From the NCBI GenBank assembly GCA_003248935.1, contig QFQF01000008.1, positions 124,001 to 188,000 on the forward strand: a stretch of 64,000 bases of DNA, written 5' to 3'. Shown here piece after piece: positions 9,358-18,215 of this stretch; within the stretch, counting starts at the first letter, position 1, and every line of letters starts with the position of its first letter. The notes under the pieces were generated by a model. It saw only the letters and a list, made by a program, of their open reading frames with translations, did no database searches and was not told the DNA's origin. The translations under genes and the position numbers were made by a program. Source of the stretch: Sphingobium sp. (GTDB lineage Bacteria; Pseudomonadota; Alphaproteobacteria; Sphingomonadales; Sphingomonadaceae).

Positions 9358-9765
9358 CTATTGCTGCGGCTGGCCAGGCGTCGCCGGTTGCGCTCCGGCC
9401 GACGCGGCCGGCGTCTTGGCGGCGGCAGCCTGAATCTTCTGCTGGAGTGCAGGGTCGCTCTGCGCGGCTTCGGCGATGGTGTTGAAGCGGGCCGGATCGA
9501 GGCCGCTTGCCTGCACCGCAGCCAGCATCTTGGGTTGCTTGTCGGCGGCCGGAACGCCGGCGTCCGCCTGAATCTTGTTCAGTTCGGTCGCGGCGGACGC
9601 AAACTTCGTCAGTTCCTCGTCGGTAAAGCTTCCGGCCGCGGCGGGTGCCGCCGCTGTTGGGGCGGCTGGCGGGCTTGCGGGTGCCGCCGACTGGGCAAGC
9701 GCACCAGTGGCACCGCTCAGAGCTAACATGGTCGCGAGCAGGGCTGCTGTCTTGATCGTCATCAC
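9358..9765 (-). CDS. DUF4168 domain-containing secreted protein
   Basis: 135 residues. A signal peptide (hydrophobic core residues 6-20, likely cleavage after ALA near 24) is followed by an Ala/Pro-rich linker and a DUF4168-like helical domain (TDEELTKFASAATELNKIQ, then ...LDPARFNTIAEAAQSDPALQQKIQ). An Ala/Gln/Pro-rich tail follows. Members are periplasmic or secreted with unknown function. It is monocistronic, convergent with the ABC transporter gene and separated from it by a hairpin. Confidence 0.75.
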   Translation of the reverse strand: MMTIKTAALLATMLALSGATGALAQSAAPASPPAAPTAAAPAAAGSFTDEELTKFASAATELNKIQADAGVPAADKQPKMLAAVQASGLDPARFNTIAEAAQSDPALQQKIQAAAAKTPAASAGAQPATPGQPQQ

Positions 9766-9962
9766 ATTATCCTCCTCAACTGTCTTGCTACGGAGTTTGG
9801 GGAGGGTGCGGGATGGTTCAAACCGCGATCAGGCGGACCGTGGCATTTGAGGGACAGCGAGTCGGGGCAGAACAACCGGTCGCGCAACGGACACGGACCG
9901 TCCGCCGCGCCGGAATTCTGCTGACCGCGAAATATCGGCATCGCAGTCCCAATCCCTGATTC

Positions 9963-10328
9963 TCAAAGCGTACGAATGCCCGCCGTCAGGCTGTGTGTCA
10001 TTACGATATGGTCGAGTATGGCGGGATGCAGCGGCCGCTCGAACATGCAGCCGGCCTGATGGTCGTGCGCCCACGAAACGACCGCCTTGCGCCCTTCGAA
10101 GCCCGGCAGCATGATCCAGAGTTCCGTTCCCTGCGTCAACTTGATGAAGCTCTGCAGGCGAAAGCCGCCAACCGACAGATCGGAAATCCGGCTGGTGAAC
10201 CAGCTCTCGCCCGGGCGGCGCAGCTTCACGCCGATCAATACATTGTGACGATCGGTCGAACGACCGTTGATCATCTTGTCTGTCACGACGCGTACTCTGG
10301 TCTGGGCTACCCTGATTTCCCTGTACAT
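9963..10328 (-). CDS. PilZ domain protein (putative c-di-GMP effector)
   Basis: 121 residues, essentially one PilZ domain. The second PilZ motif (D/N-x-S-x-x-G) is seen as DLSVGGFRL near residues 50-58. An Arg-containing loop (DRHNV..., KLRR) lies upstream where the RxxxR motif is expected, but the exact RxxxR spacing is not clear. C-di-GMP binding is therefore likely but unproven. The protein has no membrane segment or output domain, so it probably acts by protein-protein contact. It lies downstream of the TonB operon and is separated from it by a terminator. Confidence 0.75.
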   Translation of the reverse strand: MYREIRVAQTRVRVVTDKMINGRSTDRHNVLIGVKLRRPGESWFTSRISDLSVGGFRLQSFIKLTQGTELWIMLPGFEGRKAVVSWAHDHQAGCMFERPLHPAILDHIVMTHSLTAGIRTL

Positions 10329-10412
10329 CCGGCATAAAATTTATTGGTGAGCAAGGGGTTAATCCGCGTCGACGATTGCGATGAATCGAGCGCGTCCCGT
10401 GGCCTCCGGGCA

Positions 10413-10442
10413 ATAAAAAAAGGGCCGCAGACGCGGCCCTTT
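10413..10442 (-). terminator. Rho-independent terminator of the tonB-exbB-exbD-exbD operon
   Basis: An 8-bp GC-rich stem (10421-10428 with 10433-10440, 4-nt loop) is followed on the minus strand by a run of seven T (10421-10415). It begins about 27 bp beyond the stop of the last exbD gene and is a canonical intrinsic terminator in that direction. Confidence 0.88.
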
Positions 10443-10468
10443 CCTTGATACGATGATCGGCAAACCGA

Positions 10469-10891
10469 TCAGAAGTTGCCATACTGCTCGTTTCCGACGA
10501 AGCCCAGCTTGGTAACGCCCGAACGCTTGATCTCCGCCAGCGCCTCGTCGACCACGACATAGCGGGTCTGGGCGTCCGGCTGAAACTGAAGCTCAGGCTC
10601 GACCGGAAGCTGCAGAGACTGGTTCAGATACTGACGCAGCGTAAGCAGGTCGATCGGCGCTCCGTTCCAGGTGATCGTACCGGCGGCGTCAATCGCCACC
10701 TTGTTCTTCACCGGGTCGATCACGTCGTTGGTCGGCGGCGCGCTCTGCGGAAGGTCGATCTTCACCGCATGGGTCTGGATCGGAATGGTAATGATGAACA
10801 TGATCAGTAGAACGAGCATGACGTCGATCAACGGCGTCGTGTTCATTTCCACCATCGGTTCGCCGTCTTCGCTACCGGCACTCATGGCCAT
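10469..10891 (-). CDS. exbD: ExbD biopolymer transport protein (second copy)
   Basis: 140 residues: a short cytoplasmic N-terminus, one membrane helix (about 21-40) with the proton-path Asp at residue 23 (PLIDVMLVLLIMF), and a periplasmic domain. It is a subunit of the ExbB-ExbD proton channel that energises TonB. It is the last gene of a tonB-exbB-exbD-exbD operon on the minus strand, 24 bp after the first exbD. The periplasmic domain differs clearly from the first copy, so the two are not recent duplicates. Confidence 0.93.
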   Translation of the reverse strand: MAMSAGSEDGEPMVEMNTTPLIDVMLVLLIMFIITIPIQTHAVKIDLPQSAPPTNDVIDPVKNKVAIDAAGTITWNGAPIDLLTLRQYLNQSLQLPVEPELQFQPDAQTRYVVVDEALAEIKRSGVTKLGFVGNEQYGNF

Positions 10892-10915
10892 AGTCTATAC
10901 TCCTGCCTGTGCCGC

Positions 10916-11404
10916 TCAGAGGCGCTGGGTGGTCGTGCCGGGCTCCGGCTCGGAAATGAAGCCCACTTTCGGGAAGCCGGCGCGCTGCATCGTGTAGATC
11001 GTACCGCCGATGCAGCGATACGGAACATTGATGTCACCACGGATATGCACTTCCGGCAGATCCTCGGGCGTCATGTTCTCGACACCACCAGCCTTCTTCA
11101 CATCAGCTTCGAGCTTCGCGACGGCCCTGTTAAGCAGGTCTTCGGAATTGACCTTCGTCATGTTCCAGTAGACCGCGCAACTACCGTCAGGCGCGGACGT
11201 CACGGAAAGCGAAACGTTCTCGGGCTTGGTCGTAGTCGGTTCGAAAGCGACCTTGGGAAGCTGAAGGTCGACCGTCTGCACCACGACCGGAACCGCGATC
11301 AGAAAGATGATGAGCAGCACCAGCATGACGTCCACGAGAGGCGTCGTGTTGATGTCGGACATCGGCTTGTCTTCGCCGCCGTCGGATCCAACGCTCATTG
11401 CCAT
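10916..11404 (-). CDS. exbD: ExbD biopolymer transport protein (first copy)
   Basis: 162 residues: a helix at about 23-43 with Asp25 in PLVDVMLVLLIIF, the residue required for proton conduction in ExbD/TolR proteins. The periplasmic domain is longer than in the second copy and has a conserved HIRGDINVPY segment and two Cys. It shares the N-terminal MAMS...G..DxNTTP motif with the neighbour. Paired exbD genes behind exbB are known in Xanthomonas and in alphaproteobacteria, where one copy may serve only some receptors. Confidence 0.93.
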   Translation of the reverse strand: MAMSVGSDGGEDKPMSDINTTPLVDVMLVLLIIFLIAVPVVVQTVDLQLPKVAFEPTTTKPENVSLSVTSAPDGSCAVYWNMTKVNSEDLLNRAVAKLEADVKKAGGVENMTPEDLPEVHIRGDINVPYRCIGGTIYTMQRAGFPKVGFISEPEPGTTTQRL

Positions 11405-11520
11405 TGATCAGTATCCTAACATGTCTGTCTTATCTGGAGACCCGATATGCGACGCGCATGTTGTCGCGGCGCCCTGTCCGGACAGCGCCCCGGGAAGGGC
11501 CGCCGTCCGGAAGTATTGGG

Positions 11521-12288
11521 TCAGGCCTTGGACGGCGCAGCGGTCGCCGGCTTGGCGGCCGGGGCCGGGGCAACGGTGCTCACCGGACGAACGGCACCGT
11601 TCGACACCAGGTAGCCGAGCAGATCGGTCGAGAAGGCCGACAGCCCCTCGGAGATCGACTTGTTGCGGCGCTGCAGGAAGTTGTAGGCAAGCACGGCGGG
11701 AACGGCCACGGCCAGACCCAGAGCGGTCATGATCAGAGCCTCACCGACCGGGCCGGCAACGGCGTCGATCGAAGCCTGACCGGCAGCGCCGATCTTGATG
11801 AGCGCGCGGTAGATACCGATAACCGTACCGAACAGACCGATGAACGGCGAGGTCGAACCCACGGTGGCGAGGAAGGCCAGGCCGCCGCCGAGCTTCGAGT
11901 TGATCGCCGCTTCCGAACGGGCGAGCGAGCCGTGCAGCCAGTCATGCGCCTCGACCGGATCGGTCAGCTTGCTGTGCTGCTCCTGAGCGGCGATGCCGTC
12001 GTCGACGAGCTGCTTGTAGGCCGAGTTCTTCTCGAGCTTCGCGGCGCCTTCCTTCAGGGTCGCTGCGCGCCAGAAGGACTGCCGGACCTTCTTCGCCTGG
12101 TTGATCACCTTCTGCTGCTCGATCAGCTTGGTGAAGAGGATGTAGAAGGTGCCGACCGACATGGCGCACAGGATGATGAAGACGGTCCAGGCGATGACAC
12201 CGCCCTGCTCAAGCGCCTCCATAAGGCCATAAGGGTTCGCCGGCTTGGGGGCGGCGGCAGCTGCGATCTGAATCAACATGTTCAACAC
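11521..12288 (-). CDS. exbB: ExbB / MotA-TolQ-ExbB proton channel family protein
   Basis: 255 residues with three membrane helices (about 30-50, 135-160 and 180-205). The MotA/TolQ/ExbB signature covers residues 140-205: LATVGSTSPFIGLFGTVIGI and later GEALIMTALGLAVAVPAV. It forms the channel pentamer that surrounds ExbD and stabilises TonB in the inner membrane. The C-terminus is an Ala/Pro/Lys-rich tail. It is the second gene of the operon, following tonB after 65 bp. Confidence 0.93.
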   Translation of the reverse strand: MLNMLIQIAAAAAPKPANPYGLMEALEQGGVIAWTVFIILCAMSVGTFYILFTKLIEQQKVINQAKKVRQSFWRAATLKEGAAKLEKNSAYKQLVDDGIAAQEQHSKLTDPVEAHDWLHGSLARSEAAINSKLGGGLAFLATVGSTSPFIGLFGTVIGIYRALIKIGAAGQASIDAVAGPVGEALIMTALGLAVAVPAVLAYNFLQRRNKSISEGLSAFSTDLLGYLVSNGAVRPVSTVAPAPAAKPATAAPSKA

Positions 12289-12353
12289 TTCCCTCTAAAA
12301 TAGAATGCATCGTCGGAAATCGCGGCCCGCTCCGCGGCGGGCCGCCTCGATCA

Positions 12354-13007
12354 TCAATCAGGCATCTTCCAGGTGATTCTGCCTGAATAGGTGTCAGCCA
12401 TCGGCTGGCCGCCAGACCCGACTGCCGGCTTGAAGCGGGCGCGACGGGGAAGAAGGCGGCACGTCTCGCTGTCGAGATCGTCACTGCCGCTGGACGACGT
12501 GACGGTGCAGCTTGTCACCTTGCCGTCCGCGCCGATTTCCAGGCGGAAGCCGGTGGTACCAGTCCGTTCCTCGCGTAGCGCGCGGCTCGGATAGTCCTCT
12601 GTCGTGACCCAGCTGCCCGGCTGACCACGGGGCTGAGCCCTGGTAGCAGCGACAGGCGCCGGAGCCGGAGGAGGCGGCGGAGCCGCGACCGGAACCGGAT
12701 TGAAGACGGGCGGAGGCGTCTTGACGGTCTGGATCGGCGGAGCCGCGACAGGCGTCTGGACGATGGGCGGCGGGGCGACGACGGGCGGCGGCTCCACCTG
12801 CTTTTCCGGCGGCGGGGGCGGCGGCTCCTCATCGGGGGGCGGCGGCTCTTCCTTCACGTCGATGACGTTCAGCTGTTCCGCCGCTTTCTTGACATATTTC
12901 ATGCCAAGCCCGGTCACGAACGCATAGCCAAGTATCGCGTGGATAATGGCTACGATGATGATCGAGACCGTACGACTCGAAGATTGTGAGTGGTCAGCGT
13001 AAGCCAT
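12354..13007 (-). CDS. tonB: TonB energy transducer
   Basis: 217 residues: a cytoplasmic N-terminus, an uncleaved signal-anchor helix (about 13-32), a long Pro-rich periplasmic spacer (about 53-125, with Glu-Pro then Val-Pro/Ala-Pro repeats) and a C-terminal TonB domain (about 138-217, with YPSRALREERTG, GKVTSCTV and RFKPA). It transmits proton-motive force to outer-membrane receptors through their TonB boxes. First gene of the operon; the promoter should lie in 13008-13255, but I see no convincing Fur box there. Confidence 0.93.
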   Translation of the reverse strand: MAYADHSQSSSRTVSIIIVAIIHAILGYAFVTGLGMKYVKKAAEQLNVIDVKEEPPPPDEEPPPPPPEKQVEPPPVVAPPPIVQTPVAAPPIQTVKTPPPVFNPVPVAAPPPPPAPAPVAATRAQPRGQPGSWVTTEDYPSRALREERTGTTGFRLEIGADGKVTSCTVTSSSGSDDLDSETCRLLPRRARFKPAVGSGGQPMADTYSGRITWKMPD

Positions 13008-13255
13008 TCAGCAACGACACTCCTTAACTCGACTTCTCAATAGATTGGCGACCATTAGCCATGATGGGCCAACAGGTGAGCGGGCATCCTCGTTCATCTT
13101 TTGGCCCTCGTGCGCTTGTTTGCTATCTGCGCAACTCCTATCGCGGGCAATCGCGGGACGCAAACGCTTTATCGAAAGTAAACATTGCGATCACGAGACA
13201 TTCAGGAAAACACTTGCCTGTGGCACGGATGCCACGCCCGGAGAGCAGGACGAAC

Positions 13256-14116
13256 ATGACGTTAACATCCTCCATGAGCCTTTCGCGATTCCTGGGTGCC
13301 GCGTGCCTCATTTTGGCCGCATACCAAGGAATTCCGCCCATTTTGGCGCAAACCCAAACCGTGGCCGCAGGCCCTTCCTACGCCGACCTTGCCGACCAGG
13401 TGACGGCATCGACTATTGTTGCAAAAGCACAGATCGTCGAAGCGATCGCCCTGCCCAAGGCACAGCAGCAAGGGGTGCCCGCAGGCTTCAAACGAACCTA
13501 TGTCGAGGCACGGGTCGCCGGTTTGATTCGCGGAGAGGGTGGTATCGCTCCCACCATCTCCTTCCTCTACGACGCCCCGCTTGACGCGAAGGGCAAGGCG
13601 CCCAAGCTGAAGAAGCGCGTGATATTGCTGTTCGCGCAGCGTGGAACACAGCCGGGACAGGTGCGGTTGGTGTCGCGCTATGCCATGATGGACTGGACAG
13701 CGCCGGCCGAAGCCACGGTAAAATCGATCGTTTCGGAGCTTCTGTCGAGCAACCCCGCACCGCGAATCACCGGCGTCGGAGACGCCTTCTATGTCGCGGG
13801 CACGATCGCCGGAGAGGGGGAGACCCAGATATTCCTGAAGACGGAGAACGGACAGCCCGTCTCCCTGTCTATTGTCAGCCGCCCGGGCGAAGCCAAGCGC
13901 TGGGCGGTGGCACTGGGGGAAATCGTAGACGAGGCCGCCGCCGCGCCACGCCCCGGGACGCTGCTCTGGTACCGGCTGGCCTGCAGCCTGCCGCGCATGT
14001 TGCCGGCCACATCCGTCCGCACGCTGTCCGCCACCGATGCGGAAGCGGCACGGCAGGACTATGCCGTCGTGCTCGCCGGCCTCGGCCGCTGCGACCGAAC
14101 GCGTGCCGCACAATAA
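13256..14116 (+). CDS. Hypothetical secreted protein with signal peptide
   Basis: 286 residues from the ATG at 13256; the frame is open upstream to 13061, but only this start places a hydrophobic signal segment (LGAACLILAAYQGIPPILAQ) at the N-terminus with an AGGACG site before it. ATG 13274 is an alternative. The mature protein is mixed alpha/beta with no motif I recognise; two Cys lie near the C-terminus. Divergent from tonB. The layout (YADLADQVTASTIVAKAQI..., then basic KKRVILLFAQRG) looks like a conserved sphingomonad protein of unknown function. Confidence 0.7.
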   Translation: MTLTSSMSLSRFLGAACLILAAYQGIPPILAQTQTVAAGPSYADLADQVTASTIVAKAQIVEAIALPKAQQQGVPAGFKRTYVEARVAGLIRGEGGIAPTISFLYDAPLDAKGKAPKLKKRVILLFAQRGTQPGQVRLVSRYAMMDWTAPAEATVKSIVSELLSSNPAPRITGVGDAFYVAGTIAGEGETQIFLKTENGQPVSLSIVSRPGEAKRWAVALGEIVDEAAAAPRPGTLLWYRLACSLPRMLPATSVRTLSATDAEAARQDYAVVLAGLGRCDRTRAAQ

Positions 14117-14243
14117 CGCGGCGGCACGCCCCGGCGAATCATTCCGCAGCGCCTTCCGCTGGCCAAAGCGCTTTCAAAGCGGCGGAGGCACGTCTATCAG
14201 CGCGCTTTCGCTGGATTAACGAACAAGGACGGTAGTTGCGGGC

Positions 14244-15539
14244 ATGACGGACAGGCAGCCGCTCAGGGTAGCGATAGTAGGCCTCGGCACGGTAGGCGGC
14301 GGTGTCGTCCGTCTGATTCAGACCAATGGTTCGCTGATCGCGCGGCGCGCCGGACGTCCGATCGAGATCGTCGCGATCTCGGCGCGAGACCGGTCGAAGG
14401 ATCGCGGCGTCGACCTCTCGCCCTATGAGTGGGTGGACGACATGACGAGCCTTGCCGGCCGTGAAGACATCGATGCCGTCGTCGAGTTGATCGGCGGTTC
14501 GGATGGCCCCGCCCTCACCCTCGCCCGCCAGTGCCTGGCGGCGCGCAAGCCGTTCGTCACCGCAAACAAGGCCATGATCGCCCATCACGGACTGGCCCTT
14601 GCGGGAATCGCCGAACAGGCGGGCGTCGCCCTGAAATACGAAGCCGCCGTCGCTGGTGGCATTCCGGTCATCAAGGGCCTTCGCGAAGGCGCAGCCGCAA
14701 ACGAGATCGGCCGCGTCTACGGAATTCTCAACGGCACCTGCAACTACATCCTGACCACGATGGAAAAGGAAGGGCGCGGTTTCGATGAGGTTCTGAAGGA
14801 AGCGCAGGATCTGGGCTATGCCGAAGCGGACCCCAGCTTCGACATCGACGGCATCGATGCTGCGCACAAGCTGTCGATTCTCGCGTCCCTCGCCTTCGGC
14901 ACGGAACTGGACTTCCCCGGAGTCGCCGTCACCGGCATCCGTCACGTCATAGCCGCCGACATCGCCGAGGCAGCCGCACTCGGCTTCCGCATCCGCCTCG
15001 TCGGCATGGCGCAGTCCGGACCCAACGGCCTCTTCCAGCGGGTTCACCCGATGCTGGTGCCTCTCAACCATCCGCTCGCCCATGTCGACGGTTCGCTGAA
15101 CGCTGTGGTGGCCGAAGGGAACTTCGTCGGACGCCTGTTCTTCCAGGGCGCGGGCGCGGGCGACGGCCCGACCGCCTCGGCCGTGGTCGCCGACCTGATA
15201 GACGTGGCGCGAGACGAATATGGCGACGCATTCGCGATGCCGGTCGGCTTCCTCGCGAAGCAGGACCGGGCGGATGCGGGCGCACGCAGCGGCCGCGCCT
15301 ATCTGCGGTTCCAGGTCAAGGACCGGCCCGGCGTACTCGCGGAGATCGCGGCCGCCACGCGCGACGCCAGCGTGTCCATCGAGAGCATGATCCAGCGCGG
15401 AACCAACAAGGACGGCAGCGTGCTCGTGGCAATCGTGACCCATGAAGCCGAGGAACGGTGTGTCGCCGACACGCTTGCGCGCCTTGGCGGCTCGGACAGC
15501 CTGCTCGGCAAGCCAATGGTGATGCACATTCTGGAATGA
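14244..15539 (+). CDS. hom: Homoserine dehydrogenase
   Basis: 431 residues. The N-terminal Rossmann motif GLGTVGGGVV lies at about 11-20; the catalytic region has KYEAAVAGGIPVI, NGTCNYILT and ADPSFDIDGIDAAHK; an ACT domain is C-terminal (about 353-431: RFQVKDRPGVLAEIA). It reduces aspartate semialdehyde to homoserine, the branch to threonine and methionine. The ACT domain implies feedback control, usually by threonine. It is upstream of glpX on the same strand, with a small minus-strand gene between them. Confidence 0.95.
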   Translation: MTDRQPLRVAIVGLGTVGGGVVRLIQTNGSLIARRAGRPIEIVAISARDRSKDRGVDLSPYEWVDDMTSLAGREDIDAVVELIGGSDGPALTLARQCLAARKPFVTANKAMIAHHGLALAGIAEQAGVALKYEAAVAGGIPVIKGLREGAAANEIGRVYGILNGTCNYILTTMEKEGRGFDEVLKEAQDLGYAEADPSFDIDGIDAAHKLSILASLAFGTELDFPGVAVTGIRHVIAADIAEAAALGFRIRLVGMAQSGPNGLFQRVHPMLVPLNHPLAHVDGSLNAVVAEGNFVGRLFFQGAGAGDGPTASAVVADLIDVARDEYGDAFAMPVGFLAKQDRADAGARSGRAYLRFQVKDRPGVLAEIAAATRDASVSIESMIQRGTNKDGSVLVAIVTHEAEERCVADTLARLGGSDSLLGKPMVMHILE

Positions 15540-15564
15540 CGACCGGACGGGTGACACGTCCCGT

Positions 15565-15876
15565 TCAGTGCAGACCAAGCGTCCGCGCGATCGTCTGCGC
15601 CACGGGTTCACCCAGACGGAACAGCTGCCGCCCGCGCGCCGGGCATCGCAGATTGCCGATCAGATTGCATGGGCGCGGATTGAGCCGGTAGGCGTCCATC
15701 TTCATGTCATGCTTCTCGACCGCCTCATCGATCATGATCACGCGATAGGCGGCGTCGTCGTCTTCCGGCCCACATTCCGGGCCGGAGACACAGGACGGCG
15801 ATTCGGCATGTTGCGCAGGAACAGCCATCAAAGCCGGGCCCGCCGTAACGGCAAGGACAGCGAACAGCGCAATCAT
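15565..15876 (-). CDS. Small secreted Cys-containing hypothetical protein
   Basis: 103 residues from the ATG at 15876, which is preceded by a strong GAGGAGG site; the longer frame to 16185 overlaps glpX and is not needed. A signal peptide (IALFAVLAVTAGPALMAVPAQ) is followed by an acidic segment with CVSGPECGPEDDD and a basic C-terminal half with two more Cys. Four Cys after the signal suggest disulfides in the periplasm. Family not recognised. It sits antisense between hom and glpX. Confidence 0.7.
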   Translation of the reverse strand: MIALFAVLAVTAGPALMAVPAQHAESPSCVSGPECGPEDDDAAYRVIMIDEAVEKHDMKMDAYRLNPRPCNLIGNLRCPARGRQLFRLGEPVAQTIARTLGLH

Positions 15877-16030
15877 TCCGCCTCCTCTTCCATATGTTTG
15901 GAACGCACCCGTGGCAAAACCGTTGCATCGCGCCCCGAAACGGAACAGGCCGCCCCGGCCCGCTCGACAATGCCCTGTCGACCGCCTACGGACGACGCGA
16001 CAACACACAGGCAGAGAGCAAGGATTTCCG

Positions 16031-17005
<975 letters not shown>

Positions 17006-17016
17006 GCCGGCAGCCG

Positions 17017-17044
17017 CGCCCGGCCCGCGCAACGGCGCCGGGCG
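17017..17044 (+). terminator. Possible terminator hairpin after glpX
   Basis: Inverted repeat with 8-bp arms (17017-17024 and 17037-17044) and a 12-nt loop, starting 11 bp after the glpX stop. There is no T-run, so it is a weak or Rho-assisted candidate. Confidence 0.4.
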
Positions 17045-17153
17045 TGGCCCCACCCAATGTTCCGAAGCGGCACAGCGCAAACAGGCATCTGGTCGTGGCC
17101 TCCGTTTTGCGTCAGCACGCGCATGTGAAACAGCGCGTGACGGAGACGGGACG

Positions 17154-17801
17154 ATGAAGGGCCGCACATTTGCGAAATGGCTGTCCGCAGCCGCCTTCGT
17201 CGGGCTTGCGGGCGCGCATGTCAGTGGACTGACCGCCTATACGCCGGCACCCGCGCCCTATCGCGTGCCGGGGCCTGATATCCGCCCGGCCGTGCATCAG
17301 GCGAGCGCGGCGGCCAAACCGTCTCCTCCTGCACAAACGGACCGCTTTGCCGTCAAGCGCGTGCTCCAGATCGACGGGCCGTTCCGGCACGGCGACTATG
17401 TCTGGGACGATGCCGGGGTACCGCAAGGGCCGCTGATCATCACCGTCGACCTGAAGGCCCAGACCCTGTCCGTATTCCGCGACGGATATGAAATCGGTGC
17501 CGCCGTCATCCTGTACGGCATCGACGACAAGCCAACGCCCACCGGCACCTTCTTCATCTCGCAGAAGGACGCGGACCATGTGTCCAACCTCTACGACGCG
17601 CCCATGCCCTATATGCTGCGCCTGACGGACGACGGCATCTCCATCCATGGTAGCGAAGTGGGCGTCAATGAAGCCACACATGGCTGCATCGGCGTGCCGA
17701 CCGCCTTTGCAAAACGACTGTTCGGTCAGGCGAAGCTCGGCGATCGCGTTATCATCACCGACGGAAAGATGCTGGATCTCGGGTCCGCAACGGCCGGTTG
17801 A
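17154..17801 (+). CDS. L,D-transpeptidase (YkuD domain) secreted protein
   Basis: 215 residues: a signal or anchor helix near 8-25, a Pro/Ala-rich linker to about 65, then a YkuD catalytic domain (about 94-205). The active-site motif HGSEVG...THGCIGVP gives His165, His176 and nucleophile Cys178. Such enzymes make 3-3 cross-links in peptidoglycan or attach proteins to it in the periplasm. The start at 17154 fits the hydrophobic N-terminus. It is a single-gene unit. Confidence 0.9.
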   Translation: MKGRTFAKWLSAAAFVGLAGAHVSGLTAYTPAPAPYRVPGPDIRPAVHQASAAAKPSPPAQTDRFAVKRVLQIDGPFRHGDYVWDDAGVPQGPLIITVDLKAQTLSVFRDGYEIGAAVILYGIDDKPTPTGTFFISQKDADHVSNLYDAPMPYMLRLTDDGISIHGSEVGVNEATHGCIGVPTAFAKRLFGQAKLGDRVIITDGKMLDLGSATAG

Positions 17802-17993
17802 GGCACCAGATTGCCATGTTTTGATCCATGCCCCCTGCCCCGATGCGGGACGGATACCGACGCATCCCGTCGTTACCCCAACATGACAAAAAGTTCATTG
17901 GGATATGCGCGCCGCGGGGCGTAGAGCGAATGCGTCGGCGCCGGGTAGGCCCCCCTGTCCGCCCGCGTCGACACCTCATTTCAGGAGTGCCCT

Positions 17994-18176
17994 ATGCCCA
18001 AGTCCCTGTCCGCAGCACTGGGGGCCTTCGCCCTTGTCGCGTTCGCCGCCGCTCCGGCCGCCGCTGCCCCCTGCAAGGATGCCAAGGGCAAGTTCATCAA
18101 GTGCCCGCCTGCGAAACCGGCGCCGAAGAAAGGCCCGTGCAAGGACGCGAAGGGCAAGTTCACCAAGTGCAAGTAA
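17994..18176 (+). CDS. Small secreted Lys/Cys protein with a tandem repeat (60 aa)
   Basis: 60 residues. A signal peptide (about 1-25, ending AAAA) is followed by two near-identical units, PCKDAKGKFIKC (26-37) and PCKDAKGKFTKC (48-59), separated by a Pro/Lys linker. The mature peptide is very basic with four Cys, each unit bracketed by a Cys pair that could form a loop by disulfide. Similar short repeat proteins occur in sphingomonads and caulobacters; function unknown. Confidence 0.72.
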   Translation: MPKSLSAALGAFALVAFAAAPAAAAPCKDAKGKFIKCPPAKPAPKKGPCKDAKGKFTKCK

Positions 18177-18215
18177 AGCTGCACCGCATCGCCTGAACAC
18201 GATGGCGGCCGTTCC

